From assembly GCA_903867585.1 (NCBI GenBank), contig CAIPRZ010000148.1, positions 1 through 10,834 of the forward strand: a DNA stretch of 10,834 nucleotides. Reading direction: 5' to 3'. The position numbers were made by a program, and so were the translations under genes. Below, piece by piece: positions 1 to 4,873 of the stretch. Source of the stretch: an uncultured Chlamydiae bacterium. Its GTDB lineage: Bacteria; Chlamydiota; Chlamydiia; Chlamydiales; Rhabdochlamydiaceae. Position 1 is the stretch's first letter, and every line of letters begins with the position of its first letter. The notes beneath the pieces were generated by a model. That model was not told the DNA's origin and searched no databases. It worked only from the letters and a program-made list of their open reading frames with translations.

Positions 1-234
1 ATGGCTAAAACATTTTTTGATGAGAAGGATGCTCTTCTTGCTGAATTTTCAAAAAAGATAAGATTAAAGCGTCATGAACTAGGCATAACTCAGGAAGAAT
101 TAGCCGAAAAAGCTAACTTTCACGTGAACTACATTGGAGGGATAGAACGAGCTGAGAGAAACCCATCATTTACAACCATTATCAAATTAGCCAAAGCACT
201 TGAAACCCCACCCAAGCACTTTTTTCCAGACTAG
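1..234 (+). CDS. Small XRE-family helix-turn-helix regulator
   Basis: A 77-residue protein that is almost entirely one Cro/C1-type DNA-binding domain. Residues 16-38 carry the first helices (KKIRLKRHELGITQEELAEKA) and residues 41-51 the recognition helix and the IER turn. Residues 54-69 (NPSFTTIIKLAKAL) form the closing helices, and the protein ends in an FFPD tail. The wording IERAERNPS and the length resemble restriction-modification controller (C) proteins and small phage repressors, but no restriction or methylase gene is visible downstream. The ATG is the first base of the window, so no ribosome site can be seen and the true start could lie further left. The gene points towards tRNA-Tyr across about 300 non-coding bases with repeated TGCGTAA boxes, which suggests it belongs to an integrated element. 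The DNA-binding role is secure; its target is unknown. Confidence 0.8.
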   Translation: MAKTFFDEKDALLAEFSKKIRLKRHELGITQEELAEKANFHVNYIGGIERAERNPSFTTIIKLAKALETPPKHFFPD

Positions 235-270
235 CCCTAGCAAAAACAGAATATTCCAACAACAAAGGGA

Positions 271-277
271 TGCGTAA
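271..277 (+). repeat. TGCGTAA box, single copy
   Basis: An isolated TGCGTAA on the plus strand (context GGATGCGTAATCG), about 37 bases after the XRE stop codon. It matches the core of the two paired boxes further right. A weaker relative, TGCGGAA, lies at 320-326. It could be a protein-binding site of an integrase, an excisionase or the neighbouring repressor; the sequence alone does not decide. Confidence 0.45.
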
Positions 278-341
278 TCGCCTACCTTTCCGTTGCAGAC
301 TATAAGAAGATGAGTGGGTTGCGGAATCAAAAAAGCGAAAA

Positions 342-359
342 TTACGCAAATAATACGCA
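342..359 (-). repeat. Paired TGCGTAA boxes, 11-base spacing, minus orientation
   Basis: Two boxes read on the minus strand: TGCGTAA (348 to 342) and TGCGTAT (359 to 353). Their start points are exactly 11 bases apart, about one turn of B-DNA, so two protein molecules could bind the same face of the helix. The pair faces the similar pair at 463-480. Confidence 0.5.
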
Positions 360-462
360 TTTCACAAAAGTTTTGACATAAGGAGATGAGGCTTTGAAAA
401 TGAAAATACTCGCTAGAAAAAGCTTTAATTATTCTGGAGTGAGCTGGTCTATTTTGCTGGAG

Positions 463-480
463 TGCGTAAAAAGTGCGTAA
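463..480 (+). repeat. Paired TGCGTAA boxes, 11-base spacing, plus orientation
   Basis: Two perfect TGCGTAA boxes at 463-469 and 474-480, each preceded by AG and again 11 bases apart. With the pair at 342-359 they form an inverted arrangement of two tandem pairs. They lie about 60-80 bases beyond the tRNA-Tyr 3' end, a layout similar to the arm-type sites of tyrosine integrases. That role is inferred. Confidence 0.5.
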
Positions 481-481
481 T

Positions 482-498
482 CTAGGTTCATTACCTAG
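482..498. repeat. Perfect dyad CTAGGT-N5-ACCTAG
   Basis: A 6-base perfect inverted repeat with a TCATT spacer, directly after the last TGCGTAA box. Read on the minus strand it lies about 45 bases past tRNA-Tyr, but no T run follows the stem, so it is a poor intrinsic terminator. An operator or recombinase site is as likely. Confidence 0.35.
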
Positions 499-542
499 TA
501 ATTTTATAGGGTGTTTTTTAGAGTGATTTTGTCTATGAAAAT

Positions 543-624
543 TGGGGGCGGCTGGACTCGAACCAGCGAATCCCGAAGGAGAGGGATTTACAGTCCCTTG
601 CAATTGCCACTATGCGAAACCCCC
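543..624 (-). tRNA. tRNA-Tyr (anticodon GTA)
   Basis: An 82-base class II tRNA read on the minus strand. The anticodon stem AGGGA/TCCCT encloses the loop CTGTAAA with GTA in the centre. A 14-base variable arm contains TCC-TTCG-GGA. The T arm is GCTGG-TTCGAGT-CCAGC, and the D arm has the short stem GCA/TGC. The acceptor has five G-C pairs, then U6-G67 and a U7/C66 mismatch, so its inner end is weak. The discriminator is A and no CCA is encoded. It follows tRNA-Thr by 7 bases and must share its transcript. Confidence 0.93.
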
Positions 625-631
625 AAAAAAA

Positions 632-703
632 TGCTGGCAGTAGGAGTTGAACCCACAACCTACCGCTTACAAGGCGGTTGCTCTGCCATTGAGCTATGCC
701 AGC
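632..703 (-). tRNA. tRNA-Thr (anticodon TGT)
   Basis: A 72-base tRNA on the minus strand. The acceptor GCTGGCA/TGCCAGC pairs fully, and the D stem is GCTC/GAGC. The anticodon stem ACCGC/GCGGT encloses the loop CTTGTAA with TGT in the centre. The T arm is GTGGG-TTCAACT-CCTAC. The discriminator is A and no CCA is encoded, so a CCA-adding enzyme is needed. It is the first gene of a tRNA-Thr/tRNA-Tyr unit. Confidence 0.95.
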
Positions 704-716
704 AAAATGCTCTCTA

Positions 717-746
717 CTTATAACAAGTACCCTGAATTAGCTTCAA
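717..746 (-). promoter_or_regulatory. Likely promoter of the tRNA-Thr/tRNA-Tyr unit
   Basis: On the minus strand TTGAAG (746 to 741) and TATAAG (722 to 717) stand 18 bases apart, close to the sigma-70-type consensus. A start near 710 would lie about 7 bases before tRNA-Thr. The -35 box overlaps the stop codon of the SEC-C gene (743-745). Called by consensus only. Confidence 0.5.
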
Positions 747-925
747 GATTCTTGTTGTTCAGAGGGAGCTTTTTTTCCTAAAAGCTTGGAAGATAGAGCG
801 GAAACGCCACCGGATGGAACAACGCTTACTTTGTGCTTGGCTATCCCCTTCTTGTTTAAACAACACTTCTTGTACTTCAAGCCAGAACCGCATGGACATA
901 GATCATTTCTCGATAATTTAGACAT
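743..925 (-). CDS. Small SEC-C motif zinc-binding protein
   Basis: A 60-residue protein with a SEC-C motif at its N-terminus, RNDLCPCGSGLKYKKCC (residues 6-22). Its four metal ligands, two in CPC and two in the CC pair, match the C-terminal zinc-binding tail of SecA. In SecA this module contacts SecB and ribosomes. Here it stands alone, followed by a basic, serine-rich tail (residues 23-60) with no recognisable fold. Single SEC-C proteins are common in bacteria and their partner is usually unknown. The ATG lies about 5 bases from the predicted transcription start and no good Shine-Dalgarno is visible, so the message may be nearly leaderless. It is divergent from the ttcA-like gene and lies just upstream of the tRNA promoter. 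The zinc module is certain; the role is not. Confidence 0.82.
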   Translation of the reverse strand: MSKLSRNDLCPCGSGLKYKKCCLNKKGIAKHKVSVVPSGGVSALSSKLLGKKAPSEQQES

Positions 926-936
926 TTAAAAAAACT

Positions 937-966
937 CTTATATAGAACCGCTAGAAGATTCTACAA
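937..966 (-). promoter_or_regulatory. Likely promoter of the SEC-C gene
   Basis: On the minus strand TTGTAG (966 to 961) and TATAAG (942 to 937) are 18 bases apart. This is the same spacing and the same -10 box as the tRNA promoter at 717-746. A start near 930 would leave a leader of only about 5 bases before the ATG at 925. Called by consensus only. Confidence 0.4.
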
Positions 967-1003
967 CGTTGATCTCTATCATTCAAGAGGGTAAAATATT
1001 TCC

Positions 1004-1750
1004 ATGTTGATTCATATTCCCTTAGCAAAACCCCCTTGGACAGGCCCTGGTAAAAGACTAGAAAGCATGGTCCGAAAAGCTATTTATGATTTTGGTTTAA
1101 TCGAAGACGATAAACCTTTAGCTGTGGCTTTAAGCGGCGGTAAAGATTCTTTAGCCCTCCTTTTTCTTTTACACGCCATTAAAGGTCGCGGCTGTCCCGA
1201 TTTTCCCTTAATAGCGATTCATGTTGATGGCGAATATACGTGCGGCGCTGGGGTGGATAAATCTTTTTTAAAAAGTATCTGCGAAAAGTTAGAGGTTCCC
1301 CTTTTTATAAAAACTGTAAACCAAAATAAAGAAGATCTTGAATGCTATAGCTGCTCAAGAAAACGGAGACAGACCCTTTTTAATACCGCCAAAGAACAGG
1401 GGTGTCATAAAGTCGCCTTTGGTCACCATCGGGACGATAGCAACCAAACCCTTTTAATGAACCTTCTTCATAAGGGAGAATTTGCAGCTAATCTTCCTAA
1501 AGTTTATATGAAAGAATACGATGTATATATCTTAAGACCTCTAATATATATTGCCGAATCTTTGATTATTGAATTTGCTAAACACTATGAATTTTTACGC
1601 ATTAGCTGTCAGTGCCCAGTCGGTCAAGACTCCTTAAGAAAGCAAACTAAAACCCTCATCGAAGATTTAACAAAATTATTTCCTAATACTTCTGGAAATT
1701 TGTTCCAAGCTAGCTTAAATTATGGTTCTAAAAAAGCCCAAGAACCCTAA
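1004..1750 (+). CDS. ttcA: TtcA-like tRNA 2-thiocytidine synthetase (PP-loop ATPase)
   Basis: A 248-residue cytosolic PP-loop ATPase. The pyrophosphate loop is SGGKDS at residues 44-49, and GHHRDD at 140-145 is the second nucleotide-site motif of the TtcA/TilS group. The CYSC pair (C114, C117) plus a late cysteine in CQC (C202/C204) fit the three-cysteine iron-sulfur site of TtcA, which TilS lacks. TtcA activates cytidine 32 of tRNA with ATP and adds sulfur to give 2-thiocytidine. The protein is shorter than E. coli TtcA (about 311 residues), mainly at the ends, so another TtcA-group tRNA thiolase is possible. A purine-rich AGAGGG sits 12 bases before the ATG, rather far; TATCAT at 977-982 may be the -10 box. 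The putP-like gene starts 3 bases after its stop, so the two are probably cotranscribed. Confidence 0.8.
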   Translation: MLIHIPLAKPPWTGPGKRLESMVRKAIYDFGLIEDDKPLAVALSGGKDSLALLFLLHAIKGRGCPDFPLIAIHVDGEYTCGAGVDKSFLKSICEKLEVPLFIKTVNQNKEDLECYSCSRKRRQTLFNTAKEQGCHKVAFGHHRDDSNQTLLMNLLHKGEFAANLPKVYMKEYDVYILRPLIYIAESLIIEFAKHYEFLRISCQCPVGQDSLRKQTKTLIEDLTKLFPNTSGNLFQASLNYGSKKAQEP

Positions 1751-1753
1751 GCC

Positions 1754-3133
1754 ATGGCCCTAAGCGCACTTGCAACCTATCTTGTCCTCCTTTTTTTTGT
1801 GGGATACTATTCCATAAAAAAACAAATGAGCTCATCGGATTTTATTATTGGAAATCGCTCTCTTAATTTTTGGTTAACAGCCCTTGCAGCTCATGCCAGT
1901 GACATGAGTTCTTGGCTTTTTTTAGCCTATCCTGCAGCGGTTTATTTGGGCGGCTTATCTCAGATTTCAACAGCGCTTGGATTAATCGTATTCATGGGGC
2001 TCAATTGGCAACTGGTGGCTAAAAAACTAAGAACACAAACAGAAGCCCTTTCTTGCCAAACTCTTTCCACCTTTTTTGAAAAAAAAATTAAAGACCCTTC
2101 AGGTAAAATTAGACTCTTTACAGCCGTATTTAGTGTAGTGTTTTATACTATATACATAGCAGCTGGCATCTATGGTATTGGACTCTTATCTGAAACTTTA
2201 TTTAACATTCCCTACACTACTGGTTGTTTATTAGGATTGGGCGTCATCGTCCCCTATGTTTTTTTTGGTGGCTATACTACCCTTGCTTGGATAGATTTAT
2301 TTCAGGGCCTTTTTTTACTGGCTGTGATCTGTCTTGTCCCTGCTATTTATTTTATTAAATTTCCAAATTTAGAACTCAATCTCACTTTTACAGGCTCTAT
2401 TTCCACAAATATTATCCTTTTCTTTGGTTGGGGCTTAGGTTATTTTGGCCAACCTCATATTGTGACAAAATTTATGGGGATCAAAAAACCCAGTGAAATT
2501 AATCGTTCTAAACTTGTTGGCATGTCATGGATGATTATCTCTTTAAGTGCGGCCACTTTAATTGGACTCATTGGACAATCCCTCTACTTTCAAACTCTTC
2601 AAGATCCACAAACTCTATTTTTAAAACTTGTGACAAGCGCTTTTACCCCATTTATAGCTTATTTTATGCTTTGTGCTGTGAGTGCAGCGACTGTGAATGC
2701 GACAAGTTCTCAGCTTCTTGTTTTAGTCTCAAGCCTTACAGAAGATATCTACCACAAGTTTATCAATAAAAAAGCAAGCTCTACCAAGCTTGTTAAAATC
2801 TCACGCCTTGGTGTTCTTGGCGTCTCTTCTATGAGTTTTCTGATCGCTTTCTTTAAGATCAGTTCAATTTATAATCTTGTTCTTTACGCCTGGTCAGGGC
2901 TTGGTGGAACTTTTGGACCTTTAGTTTTGTATTGTCTATTTAGAAAAAAACCTAAAAAACTTGCCGCGTGGTCTGCCCTTTTAACAGGAGCTACTTTAAC
3001 GCTGGTGTGGCCAGCACTTGCTGGTCTATTTAACATGGTACAAGAGCCCCTTTTACCAACATTCCTATGTTCTTTTATGGCTATTGTAATGGCTGAATTT
3101 TATAAATCTAAAAAGAGCGCAGCTTTTTCTTAG
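1754..3133 (+). CDS. PutP-like sodium/solute symporter
   Basis: A 459-residue inner-membrane protein of the sodium/solute symporter family with about 12-13 hydrophobic segments. It follows E. coli PutP closely: GNRSL near residue 33, ASDMSSW at 48-54 (D50 corresponds to the sodium-linked D55 of PutP), GWGLGYFGQPH at 225-235, SSQLLVLVSSLTED at 318-331 and YAWSGLGGTFGP at 378-389. It is about 40 residues shorter than PutP, mostly in loops. The PutP positions S340/T341, which help hold sodium, align by eye with N315-A316, so ion coupling or substrate may differ. Proline uptake is the best guess; another amino acid is possible. No Shine-Dalgarno is visible 3 bases after the ttcA stop, which suggests translational coupling. 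Its last 26 bases overlap the convergent lipoprotein gene. Confidence 0.85.
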   Translation: MALSALATYLVLLFFVGYYSIKKQMSSSDFIIGNRSLNFWLTALAAHASDMSSWLFLAYPAAVYLGGLSQISTALGLIVFMGLNWQLVAKKLRTQTEALSCQTLSTFFEKKIKDPSGKIRLFTAVFSVVFYTIYIAAGIYGIGLLSETLFNIPYTTGCLLGLGVIVPYVFFGGYTTLAWIDLFQGLFLLAVICLVPAIYFIKFPNLELNLTFTGSISTNIILFFGWGLGYFGQPHIVTKFMGIKKPSEINRSKLVGMSWMIISLSAATLIGLIGQSLYFQTLQDPQTLFLKLVTSAFTPFIAYFMLCAVSAATVNATSSQLLVLVSSLTEDIYHKFINKKASSTKLVKISRLGVLGVSSMSFLIAFFKISSIYNLVLYAWSGLGGTFGPLVLYCLFRKKPKKLAAWSALLTGATLTLVWPALAGLFNMVQEPLLPTFLCSFMAIVMAEFYKSKKSAAFS

Positions 3134-3135
3134 AT
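3106..3135. terminator. Bidirectional hairpin shared by two convergent genes
   Basis: A hairpin with 13 pairs, one bulged C at 3129, one G-U pair and a GCA loop (3119-3121). Arms are 3106-3118 and 3122-3135. A five-T run lies in the 3' arm whichever strand is read, as in bidirectional intrinsic terminators. The TAG stop of the symporter (3131-3133) pairs with the CTA that encodes the stop of the lipoprotein (3108-3110). The element therefore spans exactly the overlap of the two genes. Confidence 0.65.
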
Positions 3136-3521
3136 TGATAAGGCGATTTTTGTAGAACAATTAGCCCATCACGTGCTGCCAGCTCAACAGCTGACCTTCC
3201 GCCCTCTATGGCATACACCCGAGCTAATTCTTCCTTTAATTTTTCTGCATGCGGAGCTTCAATAATTTCAAGATTGAACAAGTGGGGATGCCTTTCTTCT
3301 TGCTTTAAAGACAAAATAAGAAGCTCTGCAATTTCTACATAAAGTGGCTTTAAAGATTCTAAAAGATAAAAATCTTGCGTGTGCTCAACCTTTTCTAAAA
3401 CAGCAATCATAGACTTATAGACCTCATCGGAACGCTTTACAAAACTATGATGATTGGAAGGGGTACAGGCAGAAACTAAGACAGTGATTAAAAAAATAAT
3501 TTTAAGACGGTGGGGGATCAT
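3108..3521 (-). CDS. Small predicted lipoprotein of unknown function
   Basis: A 137-residue protein with a lipoprotein signal: a short basic start (MIPHRLK), a hydrophobic run (IIFLITVLV) and the lipobox LVSAC, which predicts lipid attachment at C19 after signal peptidase II cleavage. The mature part is mostly helical in character, with leucine- and glutamate-rich segments at residues 33-75 and 89-120 and a basic tail (QSKKKLRSF). I recognise no family. The polar residues TPSN directly after C19 give no clear retention signal, so inner or outer membrane cannot be decided. It stands alone on this strand; the ATG at 3519-3521 is supported by the signal peptide, with only a weak TTGGG before it. 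Its 3' end overlaps the symporter gene by 26 bases within a shared hairpin. It may be restricted to chlamydiae. Confidence 0.72.
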   Translation of the reverse strand: MIPHRLKIIFLITVLVSACTPSNHHSFVKRSDEVYKSMIAVLEKVEHTQDFYLLESLKPLYVEIAELLILSLKQEERHPHLFNLEIIEAPHAEKLKEELARVYAIEGGRSAVELAARDGLIVLQKSPYQSKKKLRSF

Positions 3522-3684
3522 AAAAACCCAAGTTTAATCATCATGGAATCATGATAGAGATTAAAAAACAAACCCGCTTCTGCCATAGTAAAATATAATT
3601 TTAATCACCGATTGTTTTCGATAAAAAACCAAATCACCTTGTGTTTAAAATAGCTTATTCATTAACATCTGTAGCGTTCTTAAA
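3522..3684. other. Intergenic region between lipoprotein and tRNA-Val
   Basis: 163 AT-rich bases between divergent units. They must hold the lipoprotein promoter (leftward) and the tRNA promoter (rightward), but no convincing pair of boxes stands out. Weak candidates for the tRNAs are TTGTGT (3639-3644) with TTAACA (3662-3667), 17 bases apart, and a lone TAAAAT at 3646-3651. The palindromic ATCATGAT near 3549-3556 is short. No gene is seen. Confidence 0.4.
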
Positions 3685-3757
3685 GGGTGTATAGCTCAGT
3701 TGGTAGAGCTCCTGTCTTACACACAGGTGGTCATAGGTTCGAGCCCTGTTGCACCCA
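3685..3757 (+). tRNA. tRNA-Val (anticodon TAC)
   Basis: A 73-base tRNA. The acceptor is GGGTGTA/TGCACCC with one G-U pair, and the D stem is GCTC/GAGC. The anticodon stem CCTGT/ACAGG encloses the loop CTTACAC with TAC in the centre. The T arm is ATAGG-TTCGAGC-CCTGT. The discriminator is A and no CCA is encoded. tRNA-Asp follows 12 bases later, and both are probably cut from one transcript. Confidence 0.95.
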
Positions 3758-3769
3758 TTTATCTCTTTT

Positions 3770-3843
3770 GCGGGAGTAGTTCAATTGGTTAGAGCACCGC
3801 CCTGTCACGGCGGAAGTTGAGGGTTCGAGCCCCTTCTCCCGCG
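3770..3843 (+). tRNA. tRNA-Asp (anticodon GTC)
   Basis: A 74-base tRNA. The acceptor GCGGGAG/CTCCCGC is fully paired. The anticodon stem CCGCC/GGCGG encloses the loop CTGTCAC with GTC in the centre. The T arm is GAGGG-TTCGAGC-CCCTT, with one G-T closing pair. The discriminator G is the known aspartate identity base. No CCA is encoded. A likely terminator begins inside its last bases. Confidence 0.95.
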
Positions 3844-3863
3844 AGATTTTTCTCGCTACTTTT
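3841..3863 (+). terminator. Likely terminator of tRNA-Val/tRNA-Asp
   Basis: Stem GCGAGA (3841-3846), TTTT loop and TCTCGC (3851-3856), followed by TACTTTT. The first three bases of the stem are the last three of tRNA-Asp, so hairpin and mature tRNA 3' end exclude each other. The T run is short, so efficiency is uncertain. Confidence 0.5.
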
Positions 3864-3910
3864 AATTCCTTTCTATATCGTGTCTTTAAAAGAAAAACTT
3901 TAGGTTTCTC

Positions 3911-4840
3911 ATGCCTGATTCATTAACAATAAGTCGTGCTCGCTATATTCTTCACCAAGTAGCCGTTAATATGTGGCTTATTATGGGGGCTTTATTTGCA
4001 GCCGCTAGTATCCGGATATTCCTCTTACCCAATCAGTTGATTGACGGGGGTATCGTGGGTGTTACCCTGATTCTAGGTCGTCTATTTGGAGAATCCTACA
4101 TTTCTTATTTCCTTGTAGCTCTTAACCTCCCCTTCATGTACCTAGCTTATCGGTTCATAAGAAAGACGTTTGTGCTCCACATGATCATGGCGGTTATCTT
4201 TTTTGCCTTTTTCTTATACCTACTTGAAAATATCGTCCCTTTCTCAGGTGATCCTTTAGAAATTATTGTTATTGGTGGAGCGTTGCTTGGAATCGGAGCC
4301 GGACTCATTATTAGAAACGGGGGTTGTACAGATGGGACTGAGATTTTAGCTATTATTATTAATAGGAAAAGGGGTTTTACCGTTGGTCAAGTTATCCTCT
4401 TTATTAATATTTTTATATTTACAGCCTATGGGTTGATTTTTAAAGATTGGCACATCGCCTTGCAATCTCTCATGACCTATTTTGTTGCCTATAAAATGAT
4501 GGATTTAGTGATCGTCGGTCTTGATGAACTTAAATCCTGTTTAATCATCTCTAAGAACCCTCAAGAGTTGTCTAAAGCGATTATGCATCAGCTTGGCCTT
4601 GGTCTTACCATCATCCACGGTAAAGGGGGCTTTTCTGGCGTTTCTAAAGATATCTTAGTGGTTTTTGTAGAAAGGCTCGATCTTGCCGATCTTAAAGAGC
4701 TTGTCTTAAGAGAAGATCCAACAGCTTTTATGGCGATAGAAAATCTACACGAAGTGGTTTATGGTAAAAGATCGGGAGCTGCTCCTTTTAAGAAAAGAAA
4801 AAGTAAGTTCTTCCCTTACTTCCCCGAACAAGATCAATAA
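3911..4840 (+). CDS. YitT-family membrane protein (DUF161 + DUF2179)
   Basis: A 309-residue integral membrane protein. Residues 1-205 hold about five or six hydrophobic segments of the YitT membrane domain, including the glycine-rich re-entrant-like signatures LPNQLIDGGIVGVT and LIIRNGGCTDGTEILA. Residues about 215-285 match the soluble DUF2179 domain (LKSCLIIS, LGLTIIHGKGGFSG, EDPTAFMAIENLHEVVYGK), followed by a short basic tail. The family is widespread in Firmicutes and present in chlamydiae; its transport substrate is not established, so no function is assigned. The ATG has an AGG about 6 bases upstream. It follows the tRNA-Asp terminator by about 50 bases and is probably transcribed from its own promoter, although none is clear (TATATC near 3872 is the only hint). 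Its TAA stop lies in the A run of the accC terminator, so the two units meet tail to tail. Confidence 0.85.
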   Translation: MPDSLTISRARYILHQVAVNMWLIMGALFAAASIRIFLLPNQLIDGGIVGVTLILGRLFGESYISYFLVALNLPFMYLAYRFIRKTFVLHMIMAVIFFAFFLYLLENIVPFSGDPLEIIVIGGALLGIGAGLIIRNGGCTDGTEILAIIINRKRGFTVGQVILFINIFIFTAYGLIFKDWHIALQSLMTYFVAYKMMDLVIVGLDELKSCLIISKNPQELSKAIMHQLGLGLTIIHGKGGFSGVSKDILVVFVERLDLADLKELVLREDPTAFMAIENLHEVVYGKRSGAAPFKKRKSKFFPYFPEQDQ

Positions 4841-4873
4841 AAAAAACTAGAGCCCTTAGATAAGGGGCTCTAG
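4839..4873 (-). terminator. Strong intrinsic terminator of the rpe-accC operon
   Basis: On the minus strand a 9-base perfect stem (CTAGAGCCC, 4873-4865 with 4855-4847) and a 9-base loop are followed by eight T (4846 to 4839). The 5' arm is the coding sequence for the last residues of AccC (LEP) and the stop codon is in the loop. There is no T run on the plus strand, so it serves the leftward operon only. Confidence 0.85.

Larger units (their letters stand above)
235..542. other. Non-coding stretch between XRE gene and tRNA-Tyr, possible integration boundary
   Basis: About 308 bases without a credible gene. They hold five TGCGTAA-like boxes in both orientations (plus one weaker copy at 320-326) and a perfect 6-base dyad at 482-498. 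The stretch starts at the stop of a phage-like repressor and ends at the 3' end of a tRNA gene, where tyrosine integrases commonly insert. No integrase and no second copy of the tRNA 3' end lies within the window. Calling it an attachment region is inference. Confidence 0.4.

Noticed and set aside
271..480. TGCGTAA boxes as a CRISPR array
   Set aside because: The units are only 7-9 bases, occur in both orientations and have irregular spacers; no cas gene is present.
482..498. Dyad as the tRNA-Tyr terminator
   Set aside because: The stem has no T run on either side within the usual distance, so it is listed only as a dyad.
187..603. Leftward open frame of 138 codons
   Set aside because: It starts inside tRNA-Tyr, runs through the non-coding TGCGTAA stretch into the XRE gene, and has no recognisable domain or ribosome site.
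511..723. Rightward open frame of 70 codons
   Set aside because: It is the antisense of tRNA-Tyr and tRNA-Thr; its apparent protein text is that of reversed tRNAs.
2527..2769. Rightward frame inside the symporter gene
   Set aside because: Shadow frame in a well-supported membrane protein gene, with no domain of its own.
3639..3667. TTGTGT/TTAACA as the tRNA-Val promoter
   Set aside because: The spacing is right but the -10 box matches the consensus poorly; it is mentioned in the intergenic entry only.
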